Shown: positions 1-9,304, counted from the first letter of the stretch. The stretch is 64,000 bases of DNA from CAZJLP01 sp964546955 (GCA_964546955.1 CAZJLP010000014.1:22044-86043); one strand, 5' to 3'. Translations and numbers: made by a program. The notes: generated by a model not told the origin, from the sequence alone.

Positions 1-1461
1 AACTTCAGCAGCCTGAGCCATCTGGCGTCCGGCCCCTGGCCTCTGGCTTCGATCGCCTGGCTTCTGGCCAGCGCCGCTCCGACCTTCGCAGGCTGGTCGG
101 TCGGTCCCGATTACCAGCGGCCACCCGTGACAACGCCTCCCGCCTACCGTTACGCTCCCGCCCAAGCTACTTCGTCCCAAGCTGTCGCGACCAGCGACGC
201 TTGGTGGGAAGCCTTCAACGATCCCGCACTCACCGCGGTCATCGAGCGCTCCCTGCAGCACAATCAAGACCTCCGCGCCGCGCTCGCGCGACTGCAACAG
301 GCTCGCGCCGCCGCCGGACTGGCTCGTTCCGACTACCTGCCGGCCGTGGCGATCCAGGCTTCTGGCGAACGGACGCGCACGTCCACGACCACCGACAACA
401 TCGCTCCCGTTGCGCAAGCGACGACGCTGCGCCTTCCGCTGGAGCTAAGTTGGGAGCTGGATTTGTTTGGCCGAGTCCGCCGGCTCAACGAAGCGGCGCG
501 GGCGGACGTCACCGCCGCGCGTTCCGCCCTCCAGGCCGCCCAACTCAGCCTTACCGCGGAGATCGCCACCACCTACTATGCGTTGCGCGCCGCGATCGCT
601 GAAACGAGCCTGCTTCGGCGAACGGTCGCCAGCCGCGGCGACGCTTGGAAAATCGCAAAGGCTCGCTACGAAAACGGCGCTGCCGCCGAATTCGATACCG
701 TGCGCGCCGAAAGCGACTTGGCCACCGCGGAAGCCGAACTGGCCGCGGCCGAATCGCGGCGCGCCTCGCTCGAACATGCCCTCGCTCTCCTCAGCGGTTC
801 GAGTCAGGTCGAGGGTTCCGCCTCGTTTGTCGCCCTGGAGCAACCCAAGCTGCCGGGCATTCCTCTCGGCCTGCCTGCCACGCTCCTGGACCGGCGGCCC
901 GATATCGCGGCGGCCGAGCACGCGGTGATTGCTGCGTCTGCTCGCATCGGTGTAGCTAAGGCGGCGTTTTTTCCGACTCTTTCGCTCAATGGCGGCGCGG
1001 GTTTTGCCAGCGCGGTACTCAGCACGCTGCTCATCTCTGACAGCCGCGTTTGGTCGATCGGCCCAAGCTTGTACATTCCGCTCTTTCAGGGCGGACGCAT
1101 CCGCTCGAACCTCGCCCGTGCCCGCGCCCTTCACGAAGAAGCGGTGGCGGCGTTTCACCAACGCGCCCTCATTGCGCTGCGCGAAGTCCATGACGCGCTC
1201 GCGGCGAATCACTTCCTCGCGCTTCAAGCCCAGGCTCAAGCGCGGGCGATGGCAGGTGCCCAGCGAGCCCTTGCCCTCGCGGAAAACCGCTATCGCAGCG
1301 GAATCACCGGATACCTCGAGGTCGCGGATAGTCAGCGCACGGCTCTGACGGCGGAGCGCGCTCAACTCCATGTCACGGTCCAACAAACCCTCGCCCGGAT
1401 CGGTCTGATCAAGGCGCTCGGCGGCGCGTGGCACGCTCCACGACACGAAAGGTCGTTATGA
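1..1461 (+). CDS. Efflux RND outer-membrane channel subunit, NodT/OprM type (5' end outside window)
   Basis: This is the outer-membrane exit duct of a tripartite drug or metal efflux pump. The frame is open from base 1, so the start codon lies to the left. The visible N-terminus has a hydrophobic stretch (ASIAWLLASAAPTFAG) followed by VGPDYQRP, the hallmark just after the signal sequence of NodT-type factors. A GTG at 127 is therefore internal. Two long helical OEP repeats follow, with the family motifs LLDRRPDIAAAE and GPSLYIPLFQGG. I see no lipobox cysteine in the visible part, so lipid attachment is uncertain. The stop overlaps the ATG of a micro-ORF. The membrane-fusion and RND pump genes would be expected upstream. 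Confidence 0.93.
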   Translation, partial: NFSSLSHLASGPWPLASIAWLLASAAPTFAGWSVGPDYQRPPVTTPPAYRYAPAQATSSQAVATSDAWWEAFNDPALTAVIERSLQHNQDLRAALARLQQARAAAGLARSDYLPAVAIQASGERTRTSTTTDNIAPVAQATTLRLPLELSWELDLFGRVRRLNEAARADVTAARSALQAAQLSLTAEIATTYYALRAAIAETSLLRRTVASRGDAWKIAKARYENGAAAEFDTVRAESDLATAEAELAAAESRRASLEHALALLSGSSQVEGSASFVALEQPKLPGIPLGLPATLLDRRPDIAAAEHAVIAASARIGVAKAAFFPTLSLNGGAGFASAVLSTLLISDSRVWSIGPSLYIPLFQGGRIRSNLARARALHEEAVAAFHQRALIALREVHDALAANHFLALQAQAQARAMAGAQRALALAENRYRSGITGYLEVADSQRTALTAERAQLHVTVQQTLARIGLIKALGGAWHAPRHERSL

Positions 1462-1535
1462 TCCTCGTCCTCGCCACACTTATTGCCCTCGTGGCTTTTG
1501 TCGCTTGGGACACCGCCGCTGCACCGCGCGAGTAG
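1458..1535 (+). CDS. Putative 25-residue single-pass membrane micropeptide
   Basis: The ATG overlaps the stop codon of the efflux channel gene (ATGA), a classic sign of translational coupling. The 25 codons give a hydrophobic helix (MILVLATLIALVAFVAWDT) and a short polar tail ending PRE. It could be a small pump-associated membrane peptide. It could equally be a chance ORF, since no homology can be judged at this length. Upstream GAAAGG gives a plausible ribosome-binding site. Confidence 0.4.
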   Translation: MILVLATLIALVAFVAWDTAAAPRE

Positions 1536-1616
1536 GCTGCGCCGGCCGAATCGGCCTCCCACGCGTTTAGTGGTTTAAATCTGAGCATTCCTCCGTTTCC
1601 TTCGAGACACATCCTC

Positions 1617-2426
1617 ATGCAGTTGACCGAAGTTCTGAACGACGTGGCCTCGATCGCCCGCAGGGCAGGCGAGATTATCCTGCGGCACTATGCCGCGCCG
1701 ATTCCGACCACTTTGAAATCGAGTCGGATCGATATTGTCACGGCCGCGGACAAGGAAGCCGAGGCGTACATCGTCGCGGAATTGCAGCGCCGCTTTCCCG
1801 CCCATCATATTGTCGGCGAGGAAGGCGGCGGACAAGGCGCTCCCGCGGCATCGGCGCCTTACCACTGGTTCGTCGATCCGATCGATGGCACCGTGAACTT
1901 TGCGAGCAAGCTTCCCCACTTCTGCACGAGCATCGGGTTGGCAACTCCGGACCGACAGCCATTACTCGGGGTGGTCTACGACCCGGTCCGACGCGAACTC
2001 TTCACCGCGCTCCGCGACGGCGGCGCCAGGCTCAATGGGGAGCCGATCGGCGTCACACAGACCGCGGAGCTTATCGACGCGGTCATCACGAGCGGTTTTC
2101 CTTACGACAAACACACCAACCCCGACAACAATCTGAAGGAATGGTCGGCCTTCCTCGTGAAAATTCGGGGCGAACGGCGCCTCGGTTCGGCGGCGCTGGA
2201 TTTCTGTTACGTCGCGGCCGGACGACTCGACGGTTATTGGGAACAGTGCCTCAAGACATATGACGCCATGGCAGGCATGCTCCTCGTTCGGGAGGCCGGC
2301 GGCAAGGTGACGGACTACGAAGGCGGCCCCAGTCCGCAACAAGACGAGCGCGGGCGTTACGTTGCCAGCAACGGCCGCCTGCATGACGCCATGCTGGCCG
2401 TGCTGCGGGAATCGCGGAGGATCTGA
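1617..2426 (+). CDS. Inositol monophosphatase family protein (SuhB-like)
   Basis: This is a Mg2+-dependent phosphatase of the inositol monophosphatase / FBPase / PAP phosphatase fold, 269 residues, normal for the family. The sequence shows the GEEGG motif, the metal-binding DPIDGT signature at about residues 87-92, and a C-terminal metal-ligand Asp at about 216 in KTYDAMAG. The usual WD is YD here. The family hydrolyses inositol phosphates, 3'(2'),5'-bisphosphate nucleotides or histidinol phosphate, and the substrate cannot be told from sequence. It is cytoplasmic, with no signal peptide, and stands alone. It converges on the TonB receptor gene across a strong hairpin. Confidence 0.92.
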   Translation: MQLTEVLNDVASIARRAGEIILRHYAAPIPTTLKSSRIDIVTAADKEAEAYIVAELQRRFPAHHIVGEEGGGQGAPAASAPYHWFVDPIDGTVNFASKLPHFCTSIGLATPDRQPLLGVVYDPVRRELFTALRDGGARLNGEPIGVTQTAELIDAVITSGFPYDKHTNPDNNLKEWSAFLVKIRGERRLGSAALDFCYVAAGRLDGYWEQCLKTYDAMAGMLLVREAGGKVTDYEGGPSPQQDERGRYVASNGRLHDAMLAVLRESRRI

Positions 2427-2462
2427 CCACTCGCATTTGCCGGGCGGAGTGACTACGAGCGG

Positions 2463-2487
2463 GCGGTGCCGCCCCCTGCGGCACCGC
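2463..2487. terminator. Hairpin between convergent genes, probable bidirectional terminator
   Basis: A perfect 10-bp inverted repeat (GCGGTGCCGC / GCGGCACCGC) with a 5-nt loop lies between the stops of the phosphatase and TonB-receptor genes. There is no clear T-tract, so Rho-independent action is inferred from position and stem strength. Confidence 0.6.
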
Positions 2488-2550
2488 GTGAGCACGGCTC
2501 GAATGAAAACGTGGCAAACGACACTCCTGTCCGGCCTCTGCTAGAACTTC

Positions 2551-5500
2551 CTAGAACGCCAGCGTGTTCGACAGAATGAACTGCCGCGGCGATTCGGACA
2601 GCCGTGCGTTGAGGTTGGCGGCGTTGGTGTTGCTCGGCAGGACCCACACCTTCGAGTTGTCGAAAACGTTGTTGATGTTGAGCTGCGTGGTGAAGGTGAA
2701 GCGATTGAGACGCTGGGGCAGCTTGAAGCGGTAGCTGAAGTTCAGGTCCACCACCGTCGAGGTCGGCAAGCGGTACAAACTCCGCTCGGCCTGCACGGTG
2801 TTGGTCGAACCGGCGGGAAATACGGTCGTATAGTAAGCACGGTTCTTAAAATACGTGCGCACTCCGGTAAAGACCCCAAAGCCGCGCAGAGGTCCCGCGC
2901 TGAAGGTGTAGTTACTTTGGAAGTTCAACGTGTACTCGTTAATGCCCGTGTTCTTGTCGCCTTCGCTGACGACCGTGACCTCGCCTCCCAGCGGGTTGCC
3001 GAAGTTGTATTGGATCAAAGAATACGGAAGGCCCGTGCGGCCCGTGGCGGCGGTCCCGTTGGTGGGATCGACCCGCATCAGTTCGCGTCTGAGGGCCCCG
3101 GACGTGATACGTCCCGAGTTCGCGTCGGGCGCCGCCCAGTAGGGGTTGCTGGGATTGTTGATCATGGCCAGCGTGAGCTGGGAGGTACGCGCCCCCGTGC
3201 CGCCCGTGGGATCGACCAGGATCGGGGTTCCGTTCGCGTAGGTCACCACGCCACTGCCGTTGACGTTGAATTCGTCGTTATAGAGCTGCGCGAATTTGAC
3301 CGTATTGGTGATTTCTCCGTCGAGATGGACAGCGGCCAGACGCATGCGCCAGTTGCGCACTGGCCGCGCGGTCACGATCAGTTCGGTCGAGGACGACTTG
3401 CGGTCTAGATTGATCCACTGATCGCCCGAATTGAAACGTCCATTGATGCCATCCGGATTTACGGCGTTGAAAAAATCGGCCCCCGCGTTCCGCGTTTCGT
3501 TTTCGACCGCCGTGCTGAAGTTGTGCGAGAGCTGCGCGGAGTACCGACCGTCGCGGCTGTTGACCTTCACCCCCAGCTCAGGAACGGGCGACTCGGCCTT
3601 CGGAACCTTGAGCGGATTGCCGTAGTAATCCTTCGTCGTGCCCGCGGCTTGAGCGGACGTGCTGAAAGTGGCCCACACGCGCAGCCAGTCGCGCACCGCG
3701 TAGTTGGCACCGACTTGATAACCCCAATAGTTCCGCGGCGGCAGGAAGGTCACGCTGGTGGGACCGGCATTGAGGGTTTCGAACCGGTTAAGGCTGGCGC
3801 CCATGATTGTCGTCAGCTTTGCATCGGCCCACTCCGTGTAATTCGCGAGATTGAAAAGCCGAGCGTGAGTTTCACCGCCGCGGTTCCAGTTGCCCGCAAA
3901 CTGATTGGGGTTGGCCGTCGTCGGATTGTTCGGCACGAGCCCGAAGGGATTCGTCGGACTGACGCGGGACTGATCCTGGCGAATGCGGCGCTGCAGCACG
4001 TAGCGCTGCCCATCGACGACGATGCGCTCCGAACCCGGCTGAAAGACAGGGCTTTTCGGAATGCCATTGCCCACGGGAAAATAGATATTGGCGAGAGGGA
4101 TGCGGCCGTAGTCGCTCGTGATCGTGGGGCTGATGATCGGATTCCAGTTTTCGTCGGCCTGATAATAAAGCCGGTCCATGCCGCTGCTGCCGAAGGCGGG
4201 GCCCTGATGGCTGTACTCGAACCCACCTGCGGTCTGCGCGCGGGCATTGATGCCGAAGAGGGTGAAACGCCCTTCGTGCAGCAGGTTTGTTCGGAACCCG
4301 CGCGTGCGATCGGACTGGATGTTGTCTCCCGGGGAAACGCGAACCGCCGTGGTGGAGAAGGGATTTCCACCCGTGTTCGCAGGGAGAAGGTTTTTGCCCA
4401 CGGTGACGCGCAGGTCTTCTGTTTCGCTATAGATCCCGGTCATCTGCAGCGAGAAATTGGCCGGCAAGGCCGATTCGACTGTGATGCCGCTGTAGTCGCC
4501 GTTGATTTTCTCCGACGACCACCACGATCCGAACGAACTGATGTGGAAGTAGTCGACGGGACCGTTCCAAATGGACCCTTGGAGGTTCTCGAGCTGGCCC
4601 GTCAGTGCGAGATAACGGACGTCCTGTCCCCGCCGCGGATCGCCTACCGGAAGAAAAGCGTTGATGTCCGCGCTCGACGGATTGTACGCGACATTGGCCC
4701 AGTTGTTCTGCCGCTCGAAGAAAATGCGCGCGGTGGTTCGCGGAAGGATGCGGTACGCCATCTGCGCGTAGAAACCGTTGAACTCATTACCGAGCCGGAA
4801 ACGCACATTGCGGCGATCCTCGCCGACAACCGCGACGCGCGCCGCAAAGTTGTTCACCGCTAGATTGTAGTCGAGGAGACCCCGCTTGCTGCCGTACTGG
4901 TCAAAGCGCGTCTGGACGAATCCGCGGTTTTGTCCGAACTGGGCTCGCTTCGAGACCATATTGATGACGCCGCCTCCACCGACCGCACCATAAAGCAGCG
5001 ATTGCGGACCGGAGATCAGCTCGACGCGCTCGATGGAGAACGGGTCCGAATAACCCAGGGCCGAACGGAACGACGTGCGCATGCCGGACATGCCATCGCG
5101 TTTGGGAGGACCCGCTGCCAGTCCGCGAATACCGACCCCGCCGCCGCTGCCGTCGCGGTCGCCGGGCATATTATTGATTACGGCGCCGGCATTGTCGGGG
5201 CTCGCGCCCACCGTGCCCGTGTAGTTGGCAAGCATATCCTGGATGGACCCCGCCGCGATATCGTCCATGAACGTCGCGGTGAAAACCTGCACTGTCGCAG
5301 GCATCTTATCGAGATCGACGCGGAACGCGGTAAGGGAGTTCGATTGCAGGGCACCATAGCCCGTATCGGTCTCCGCTTTTACTTCAAACGGACTCAGGAC
5401 GATCGTTTCGTCGCCGGAGGCGGGCGACCCCAGGCCCGTCGCCGCGGCCGGCGCCGTGGCGCGGTTGACCGCGAGCGCTCCCGTGCGTTCGTCCTGCGTC

Positions 5501-5787
5501 ACGACGAGGCCCGTGCCATCCAGCATGCGATCCAGGGCCTGCCGCGATTCGAAGTCGCCTTCCACCGCTTTGGTCGTCAAGCCACGGACTTGTTCCACCG
5601 GGAACACGAGTTGCTCCCCGGACTGCGCGGAGAATTGGCGCAAGGTCAGGGCGGCATCTCCGGCGGCCAGAGAGAACTTTTTAGGCTCGGCGCTGCAAAG
5701 CGAGGTCGAGATCAGGGAAAGAAGCGCAAGCAAAGGCATGCGCAAGCAAGTCGGCGCGGTGACGCGGCGCCAAAACGGTGTAGTCAT
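2551..5787 (-). CDS. TonB-dependent receptor with N-terminal STN signalling domain
   Basis: This is a 1078-residue outer-membrane transporter. It has a signal peptide (about residues 1-33), then a secretin/TonB short N-terminal domain (STN, about 38-105) that in Fec-type systems contacts a FecR protein. A plug domain follows (about 140-290, with ERVELISGPQSLLYG). The long 22-strand-type barrel ends in Phe (SNTLAF), the usual Bam signal. The ligand is unknown; siderophores or oligosaccharides are typical. The gene lies 137 bp downstream of a FecR gene and an ECF sigma gene on the same strand. This indicates ligand-induced transcription of its own synthesis. Confidence 0.94.
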   Translation of the reverse strand: MTTPFWRRVTAPTCLRMPLLALLSLISTSLCSAEPKKFSLAAGDAALTLRQFSAQSGEQLVFPVEQVRGLTTKAVEGDFESRQALDRMLDGTGLVVTQDERTGALAVNRATAPAAATGLGSPASGDETIVLSPFEVKAETDTGYGALQSNSLTAFRVDLDKMPATVQVFTATFMDDIAAGSIQDMLANYTGTVGASPDNAGAVINNMPGDRDGSGGGVGIRGLAAGPPKRDGMSGMRTSFRSALGYSDPFSIERVELISGPQSLLYGAVGGGGVINMVSKRAQFGQNRGFVQTRFDQYGSKRGLLDYNLAVNNFAARVAVVGEDRRNVRFRLGNEFNGFYAQMAYRILPRTTARIFFERQNNWANVAYNPSSADINAFLPVGDPRRGQDVRYLALTGQLENLQGSIWNGPVDYFHISSFGSWWSSEKINGDYSGITVESALPANFSLQMTGIYSETEDLRVTVGKNLLPANTGGNPFSTTAVRVSPGDNIQSDRTRGFRTNLLHEGRFTLFGINARAQTAGGFEYSHQGPAFGSSGMDRLYYQADENWNPIISPTITSDYGRIPLANIYFPVGNGIPKSPVFQPGSERIVVDGQRYVLQRRIRQDQSRVSPTNPFGLVPNNPTTANPNQFAGNWNRGGETHARLFNLANYTEWADAKLTTIMGASLNRFETLNAGPTSVTFLPPRNYWGYQVGANYAVRDWLRVWATFSTSAQAAGTTKDYYGNPLKVPKAESPVPELGVKVNSRDGRYSAQLSHNFSTAVENETRNAGADFFNAVNPDGINGRFNSGDQWINLDRKSSSTELIVTARPVRNWRMRLAAVHLDGEITNTVKFAQLYNDEFNVNGSGVVTYANGTPILVDPTGGTGARTSQLTLAMINNPSNPYWAAPDANSGRITSGALRRELMRVDPTNGTAATGRTGLPYSLIQYNFGNPLGGEVTVVSEGDKNTGINEYTLNFQSNYTFSAGPLRGFGVFTGVRTYFKNRAYYTTVFPAGSTNTVQAERSLYRLPTSTVVDLNFSYRFKLPQRLNRFTFTTQLNINNVFDNSKVWVLPSNTNAANLNARLSESPRQFILSNTLAF

Positions 5788-5924
5788 GATAACTGGGGTT
5801 ACAGGGTTGGTGCTCTCTACAGCCCAAGACGGGCGAACTGGCTTTTTCCGTTAAGGAAAAATTGCGCGGTTCCCCAAAAAGCGCGCCGGGCTCCTTCGCC
5901 GGCCTCAAATTCCCCGCCGGTCGT

Positions 5925-6950
5925 TCAGCGCCGTCTCAGGGTAATGGTGCCGTCCGCGTGACGGTAAGCCGCGACCCCAAAACTGGACTCGAGGAGACGA
6001 ACGAACGCCTCGACGTTATCGGCCCGGAACGTTCCGCCAATCAGAATGGCAGCCGCCGAGGTGTCCTGAATGGAAAGGCGAAGCCCGACAGGACTGTGCC
6101 GGTTGAACTCCTCCACGACATCCCGCAGCGGCATGTCGCGGAATTCCAGCCGCAAGCCCTGCCAGGAAAGCGCTTTCTCGATCTCCATTGCGGAGGGACG
6201 GGATATCGCCACCGACGCGGGCACCTTAGGATCGATCCGCAGCCGATCCCCGGCGGAAAGCAGCGGGCCCGGGATGCGCGAGTGCTCCCCGGCAGCGCGG
6301 GGAAGATCGGAGTGAACCTCCACCTTGCCTTCGGTGACCAGCACCTCCACTTGCCGATCCGCGTGCTGCACACTAAACGCTGTCCCGACCGCCCGGACGC
6401 TCGTTCGTCCCGCTTCCACGATGAAAGGCCGGTCGCGATTCTTCGCGACGGCGAAATGCGCCTCGCCGGATTTCAGGACAATCCGCCTCTCTCGCTCGCT
6501 GAACTGCTCGAAGAAAACAGTTCCCGGACGCCATTCGACCACACTGCCGTCGGATAGCGTTCGACGTTGTGGTTCGTGTCGAACCACCGCGACGTTCTGC
6601 GCGGGCTCGCCGCGGTTGTGATCGCGTCGGGCTGGTTGCAAGTACACGAATCCCAACAAAATCGCAGCGGCGACTCCGATCGCGGCCCAAAGTGAATGCG
6701 GTCCTCGGGAACGATTCTGCCGCAGTCGTAGCAAGTCCGCATTGGTGCTGCCGCTGTGAGTGGGGCGCCAGTCCTGCAGGCGATCGAGCCGGGTCCAGGC
6801 CGCTTCGCTTTTCCGCCAAGCTGCCGCATGACGCGGGTCGGACCGAAGCCACTCGAGAAATTCGTCCTGTTCCGCTGCGGTAAAGCCGCGGTCGCGCCGC
6901 GCGATCCAAGTCGCAGCCATCGAGTCAGGATTGGATGAGTCCTCGCGCAT
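5925..6950 (-). CDS. FecR-family anti-sigma / sigma regulator
   Basis: A 341-residue inner-membrane regulator that relays receptor occupancy to the ECF sigma factor. The cytoplasmic N-terminus has the DUF4880-like helical motif DPRHAAAWRKSE. One transmembrane helix lies at about residues 84-105 (LWAAIGVAAAILLGFVYLQ). A periplasmic FecR beta domain spans about 125-230. The C-terminus (about 265-341) resembles an STN/DUF4974 module (RDMPLRDVVEEFNRH). The gene starts 6 bp after the sigma-factor stop, so the two are probably cotranscribed and coupled. The start chosen is MREDSSNPDSM. Confidence 0.93.
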   Translation of the reverse strand: MREDSSNPDSMAATWIARRDRGFTAAEQDEFLEWLRSDPRHAAAWRKSEAAWTRLDRLQDWRPTHSGSTNADLLRLRQNRSRGPHSLWAAIGVAAAILLGFVYLQPARRDHNRGEPAQNVAVVRHEPQRRTLSDGSVVEWRPGTVFFEQFSERERRIVLKSGEAHFAVAKNRDRPFIVEAGRTSVRAVGTAFSVQHADRQVEVLVTEGKVEVHSDLPRAAGEHSRIPGPLLSAGDRLRIDPKVPASVAISRPSAMEIEKALSWQGLRLEFRDMPLRDVVEEFNRHSPVGLRLSIQDTSAAAILIGGTFRADNVEAFVRLLESSFGVAAYRHADGTITLRRR

Positions 6951-6956
6951 GGACGG

Positions 6957-7538
6957 TCAGGGCAGGCCGAGACGCGCGAAGTACTCCGCGCACCGCCGCA
7001 CGCCGTTGGCGACCTGCGCCTCGACGGTGTTTTCCGAAATCCCGAGCTGCGCGGCGATTTCCTTCTGCGACAAGCCGTAGATCTTCCGCAAGGTGAGAAC
7101 CTGGCGACAGCGGTCGGGCAGAGATTGGATGGCCTGAGTCAAAAATTCGAGTTCCTGATGATGGGCAGCGGCGTCCGCCGCCGACTCTCCTTGATCATAG
7201 ACGAACGAATCGTCGAATTCCGTGAGCGGCTCGGTGGTAATGATGTTGCGGCGCCTCAACTGATCCAGCGCAAGATTGCGAGCAGTGGTAAAGAGGAAGG
7301 CCTTGGGGGAGGCAATCGGCGTGGATTGTCGGACTGCGACAAGCCGTGCAAGCGCTTCCTGGACCACGTTGTCGATATCGTCCACGTGGGAGAACTGAGA
7401 GTGCAGCCACGAACGCAGAAGGGGGGCGTGGGGCAGCGCTTCACGCGCGAACCAGTCGCCTAGATCAAACGGAGGGGAACTCAAGTGGGGGGATGCGGAC
7501 AGGTCTGCGAGTGCGCCCGCGAGAACGAGACCTGACAT
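6957..7538 (-). CDS. ECF sigma factor, FecI-like
   Basis: An RNA polymerase sigma-70 factor of the extracytoplasmic-function group, 193 residues from the start MSGLVLAG; an upstream in-frame start at 7622 would add 28 atypical basic residues. Region 2 is recognisable by HVDDIDNVVQEALARL. Region 4 shows the helix-turn-helix IYGLSQKEIAAQLGISENTVE. It is first in the sigma-FecR-TonB receptor set, so it should direct transcription of the STN receptor gene once FecR is triggered. A 15-20-residue stretch before region 2 is longer than usual for FecI. Confidence 0.93.
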   Translation of the reverse strand: MSGLVLAGALADLSASPHLSSPPFDLGDWFAREALPHAPLLRSWLHSQFSHVDDIDNVVQEALARLVAVRQSTPIASPKAFLFTTARNLALDQLRRRNIITTEPLTEFDDSFVYDQGESAADAAAHHQELEFLTQAIQSLPDRCRQVLTLRKIYGLSQKEIAAQLGISENTVEAQVANGVRRCAEYFARLGLP

Positions 7539-7725
7539 TCGCGCGCGGCCGGGGGGGAATCGGAGAAAGACGCAAGATCTGCGCTTTGGCAAACCCGTTT
7601 GGCAAACGGCTTGCCCCCTCATCCCATGAAAAGAGGCCGTGCTGCATCCCGGAGGCTACGGTGGCACCCCTGACGCGATTTGATGAAACATCGCCGCCTG
7701 CCGTGTTTCACATGACTGCCACGCC

Positions 7726-8148
7726 ATGCGCCGGGTCCCCCTTGCTGTCGCCATTATCATGCTGCCTGCCGTCGGAGCGGCGGAGGTTCGTTTGTCTCAA
7801 AAGCAGGAGCTCCTGCGCCGACTCAAAGAGGAATACGTCTACGACCCCGCTCTCTCGAAACCGCTCGGAGTAACCTCCATAACCTCCGATGTCGTCCTGT
7901 TGGACCGGCTTGTCGTTGAAGAGAAACGTGTGCCCAGCGGCCTTCTTCAGCACCTGGAAAAGCGACGTCAGGAACTCCGCGACGAGAAATTTTCTTTCAC
8001 AAAAGGAGGAACGCTCATCAAGACGAACATTGTCACAATAGGTACCTGGGGCGCAGCGAACGGCATCAATTTTATCCAGATGGGAGGCCTCAGGCCGCCC
8101 GATGAGCGCTCGGTCATCGGCTTCGGCTACCGACAGGGTCGTCGGTAG
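7726..8148 (+). CDS. Small exported protein of unknown function
   Basis: 140 residues. The N-terminus (MRRVPLAVAIIMLPAVGAAEV) is a convincing signal peptide with an A-x-A-type cleavage near residue 19. This favours the frame over a 210-codon antisense frame covering the same bases. The rest is mixed charged and polar, with IKTNIVTIGTWG near the C-terminal third. I recognise no domain. It lies divergently from the ECF sigma gene across about 190 bp and 97 bp upstream of a lipoprotein gene on the same strand, so the two could form a unit. Confidence 0.55.
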   Translation: MRRVPLAVAIIMLPAVGAAEVRLSQKQELLRRLKEEYVYDPALSKPLGVTSITSDVVLLDRLVVEEKRVPSGLLQHLEKRRQELRDEKFSFTKGGTLIKTNIVTIGTWGAANGINFIQMGGLRPPDERSVIGFGYRQGRR

Positions 8149-8245
8149 CTCAATGTTTAGCTGCGGCCTGCCAACCGTCGCGCGGCTGAGGAGCCCGTAA
8201 CCTTTCACCAGCACTCCGTGTACACGGCTTAATGCGTTTTCCGTC

Positions 8246-9109
8246 ATGAAATCGGCCCCCTCCTCCATTCGACACCGGCTATTGCCGGCGGGAGCTGCTC
8301 TTGCGCTCGCCGTTCTTCCGGGCTGCGCCGTTGTTCGCACTCAACGCACGACGAACGTCACGCTGCCTCCACTCCAGGCTGGCCAAGCCGTGACCACGTC
8401 TGAGCTGCGCTCCGCCCAGGCCGCGGACGACCTCAAAGCGGCCCTGACGGCGCTCGATAAACCGCGGGGTTGTTGGGCCTGCACCCTTACGCTTTCGATC
8501 AAACGCACCGGCAAACCGGATGTTTGTTATGTGGCACGCTACGATCCAGGGAAGTCGGAAAAGGAGCTTTGGACCCTCCTGTCTTTCAACGATCGTGTCC
8601 CTTCGGATGAAGAAATCGCGCGCTTCAAGCGATCGACTTCGCGCCGGAAACGGGCGGCAAACCTCTGGACACGCGCGCGCGACCAGCTGGAACGAAGCAA
8701 GGAACGTTCTCAGATCGAAGTAAAGCTGACCGACACGTCTGCCTTCTATGAGCTCGATCCCAGCTCAAAGAGCAAATCCGGCCAGACTAGCTGCCACGTC
8801 GACCGCGCCTCGGGCAACGTCGTGAGCGTGCGCCGGGTCAGTTCGCAAGCGATCTCGCATTGGTCGACAATGGGCCGAATCCACCTGAATTACAGCGACG
8901 AAAAGATCGATTTCGCGATCCAGGATCCAACCCTGCCGCCGTTTCTCTCCCGGCGAGCCAAACGCTTTCGCATGAATTTTAATGGCCACGACAGCGGCGA
9001 CGTCGCAATCGATGAAAGCTATACCGACTACAAGAAAGTCACCTGCTACGACGACCGCTTCCAGGTGATCGTACACGAACTGGACACGATACAACTGGGA
9101 ACGCCGTGA
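8246..9109 (+). CDS. Putative lipoprotein of unknown function
   Basis: 287 residues. The N-terminus has a basic region, a hydrophobic core (LLPAGAALALAVL) and the lipobox-like LPGC at about 24-27, predicting lipidation at that Cys. The mature part is mixed alpha/beta and carries four later cysteines, including CWAC (about residues 78-81). That pattern could suit disulfides or a metal, which is only a guess. No catalytic motif is recognised. It is followed by a long gene-poor gap. Confidence 0.65.
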   Translation: MKSAPSSIRHRLLPAGAALALAVLPGCAVVRTQRTTNVTLPPLQAGQAVTTSELRSAQAADDLKAALTALDKPRGCWACTLTLSIKRTGKPDVCYVARYDPGKSEKELWTLLSFNDRVPSDEEIARFKRSTSRRKRAANLWTRARDQLERSKERSQIEVKLTDTSAFYELDPSSKSKSGQTSCHVDRASGNVVSVRRVSSQAISHWSTMGRIHLNYSDEKIDFAIQDPTLPPFLSRRAKRFRMNFNGHDSGDVAIDESYTDYKKVTCYDDRFQVIVHELDTIQLGTP

Positions 9110-9162
9110 GCTCAGCTTCGAGTCCTTGCTGATTGAGCCGCTGAAAACTCTAAGGAGCGGAA

Positions 9163-9304
9163 AAGGTAGGGCGAGGCTTCTGGACTCGCTCGTGTGCGGC
9201 AAACGTAGCACGCATTCATTTGCGCGGCGCTGGAGGGCGTCAAAACAGATGTTCTTGGCGATGTCTCTCTCTTCGACGGGCGCTCCAGAGGCTCGCCCTA
9301 CCTT
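9163..9304. repeat. REP-like interspersed palindromic element, copy 1
   Basis: The left arm at 9163-9190 (AGGTAGGGCGAGGCTTCTGG...) is matched by a near reverse complement at about 9280-9304 (...CCAGAGGCTCGCCCTACCTT), with about 90 bp between. A related arm pair occurs at 53842-53985, again intergenic. The shared cores are GGGCGAGGC-x2-CTGGACTCGC and TCCAGAGGC-x-CG-x-CCCTACC. Two copies in one 64-kb window indicate a dispersed repeat family. Confidence 0.55.

Noticed and set aside
3523..4863. Plus-strand frame of 446 codons
   Set aside because: Antisense shadow of the STN TonB receptor, with no recognisable domain.
7708..8340. Minus-strand frame of 210 codons opposite the small exported protein
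   Set aside because: The plus-strand frame has a good signal peptide, whereas this one has no supporting feature.
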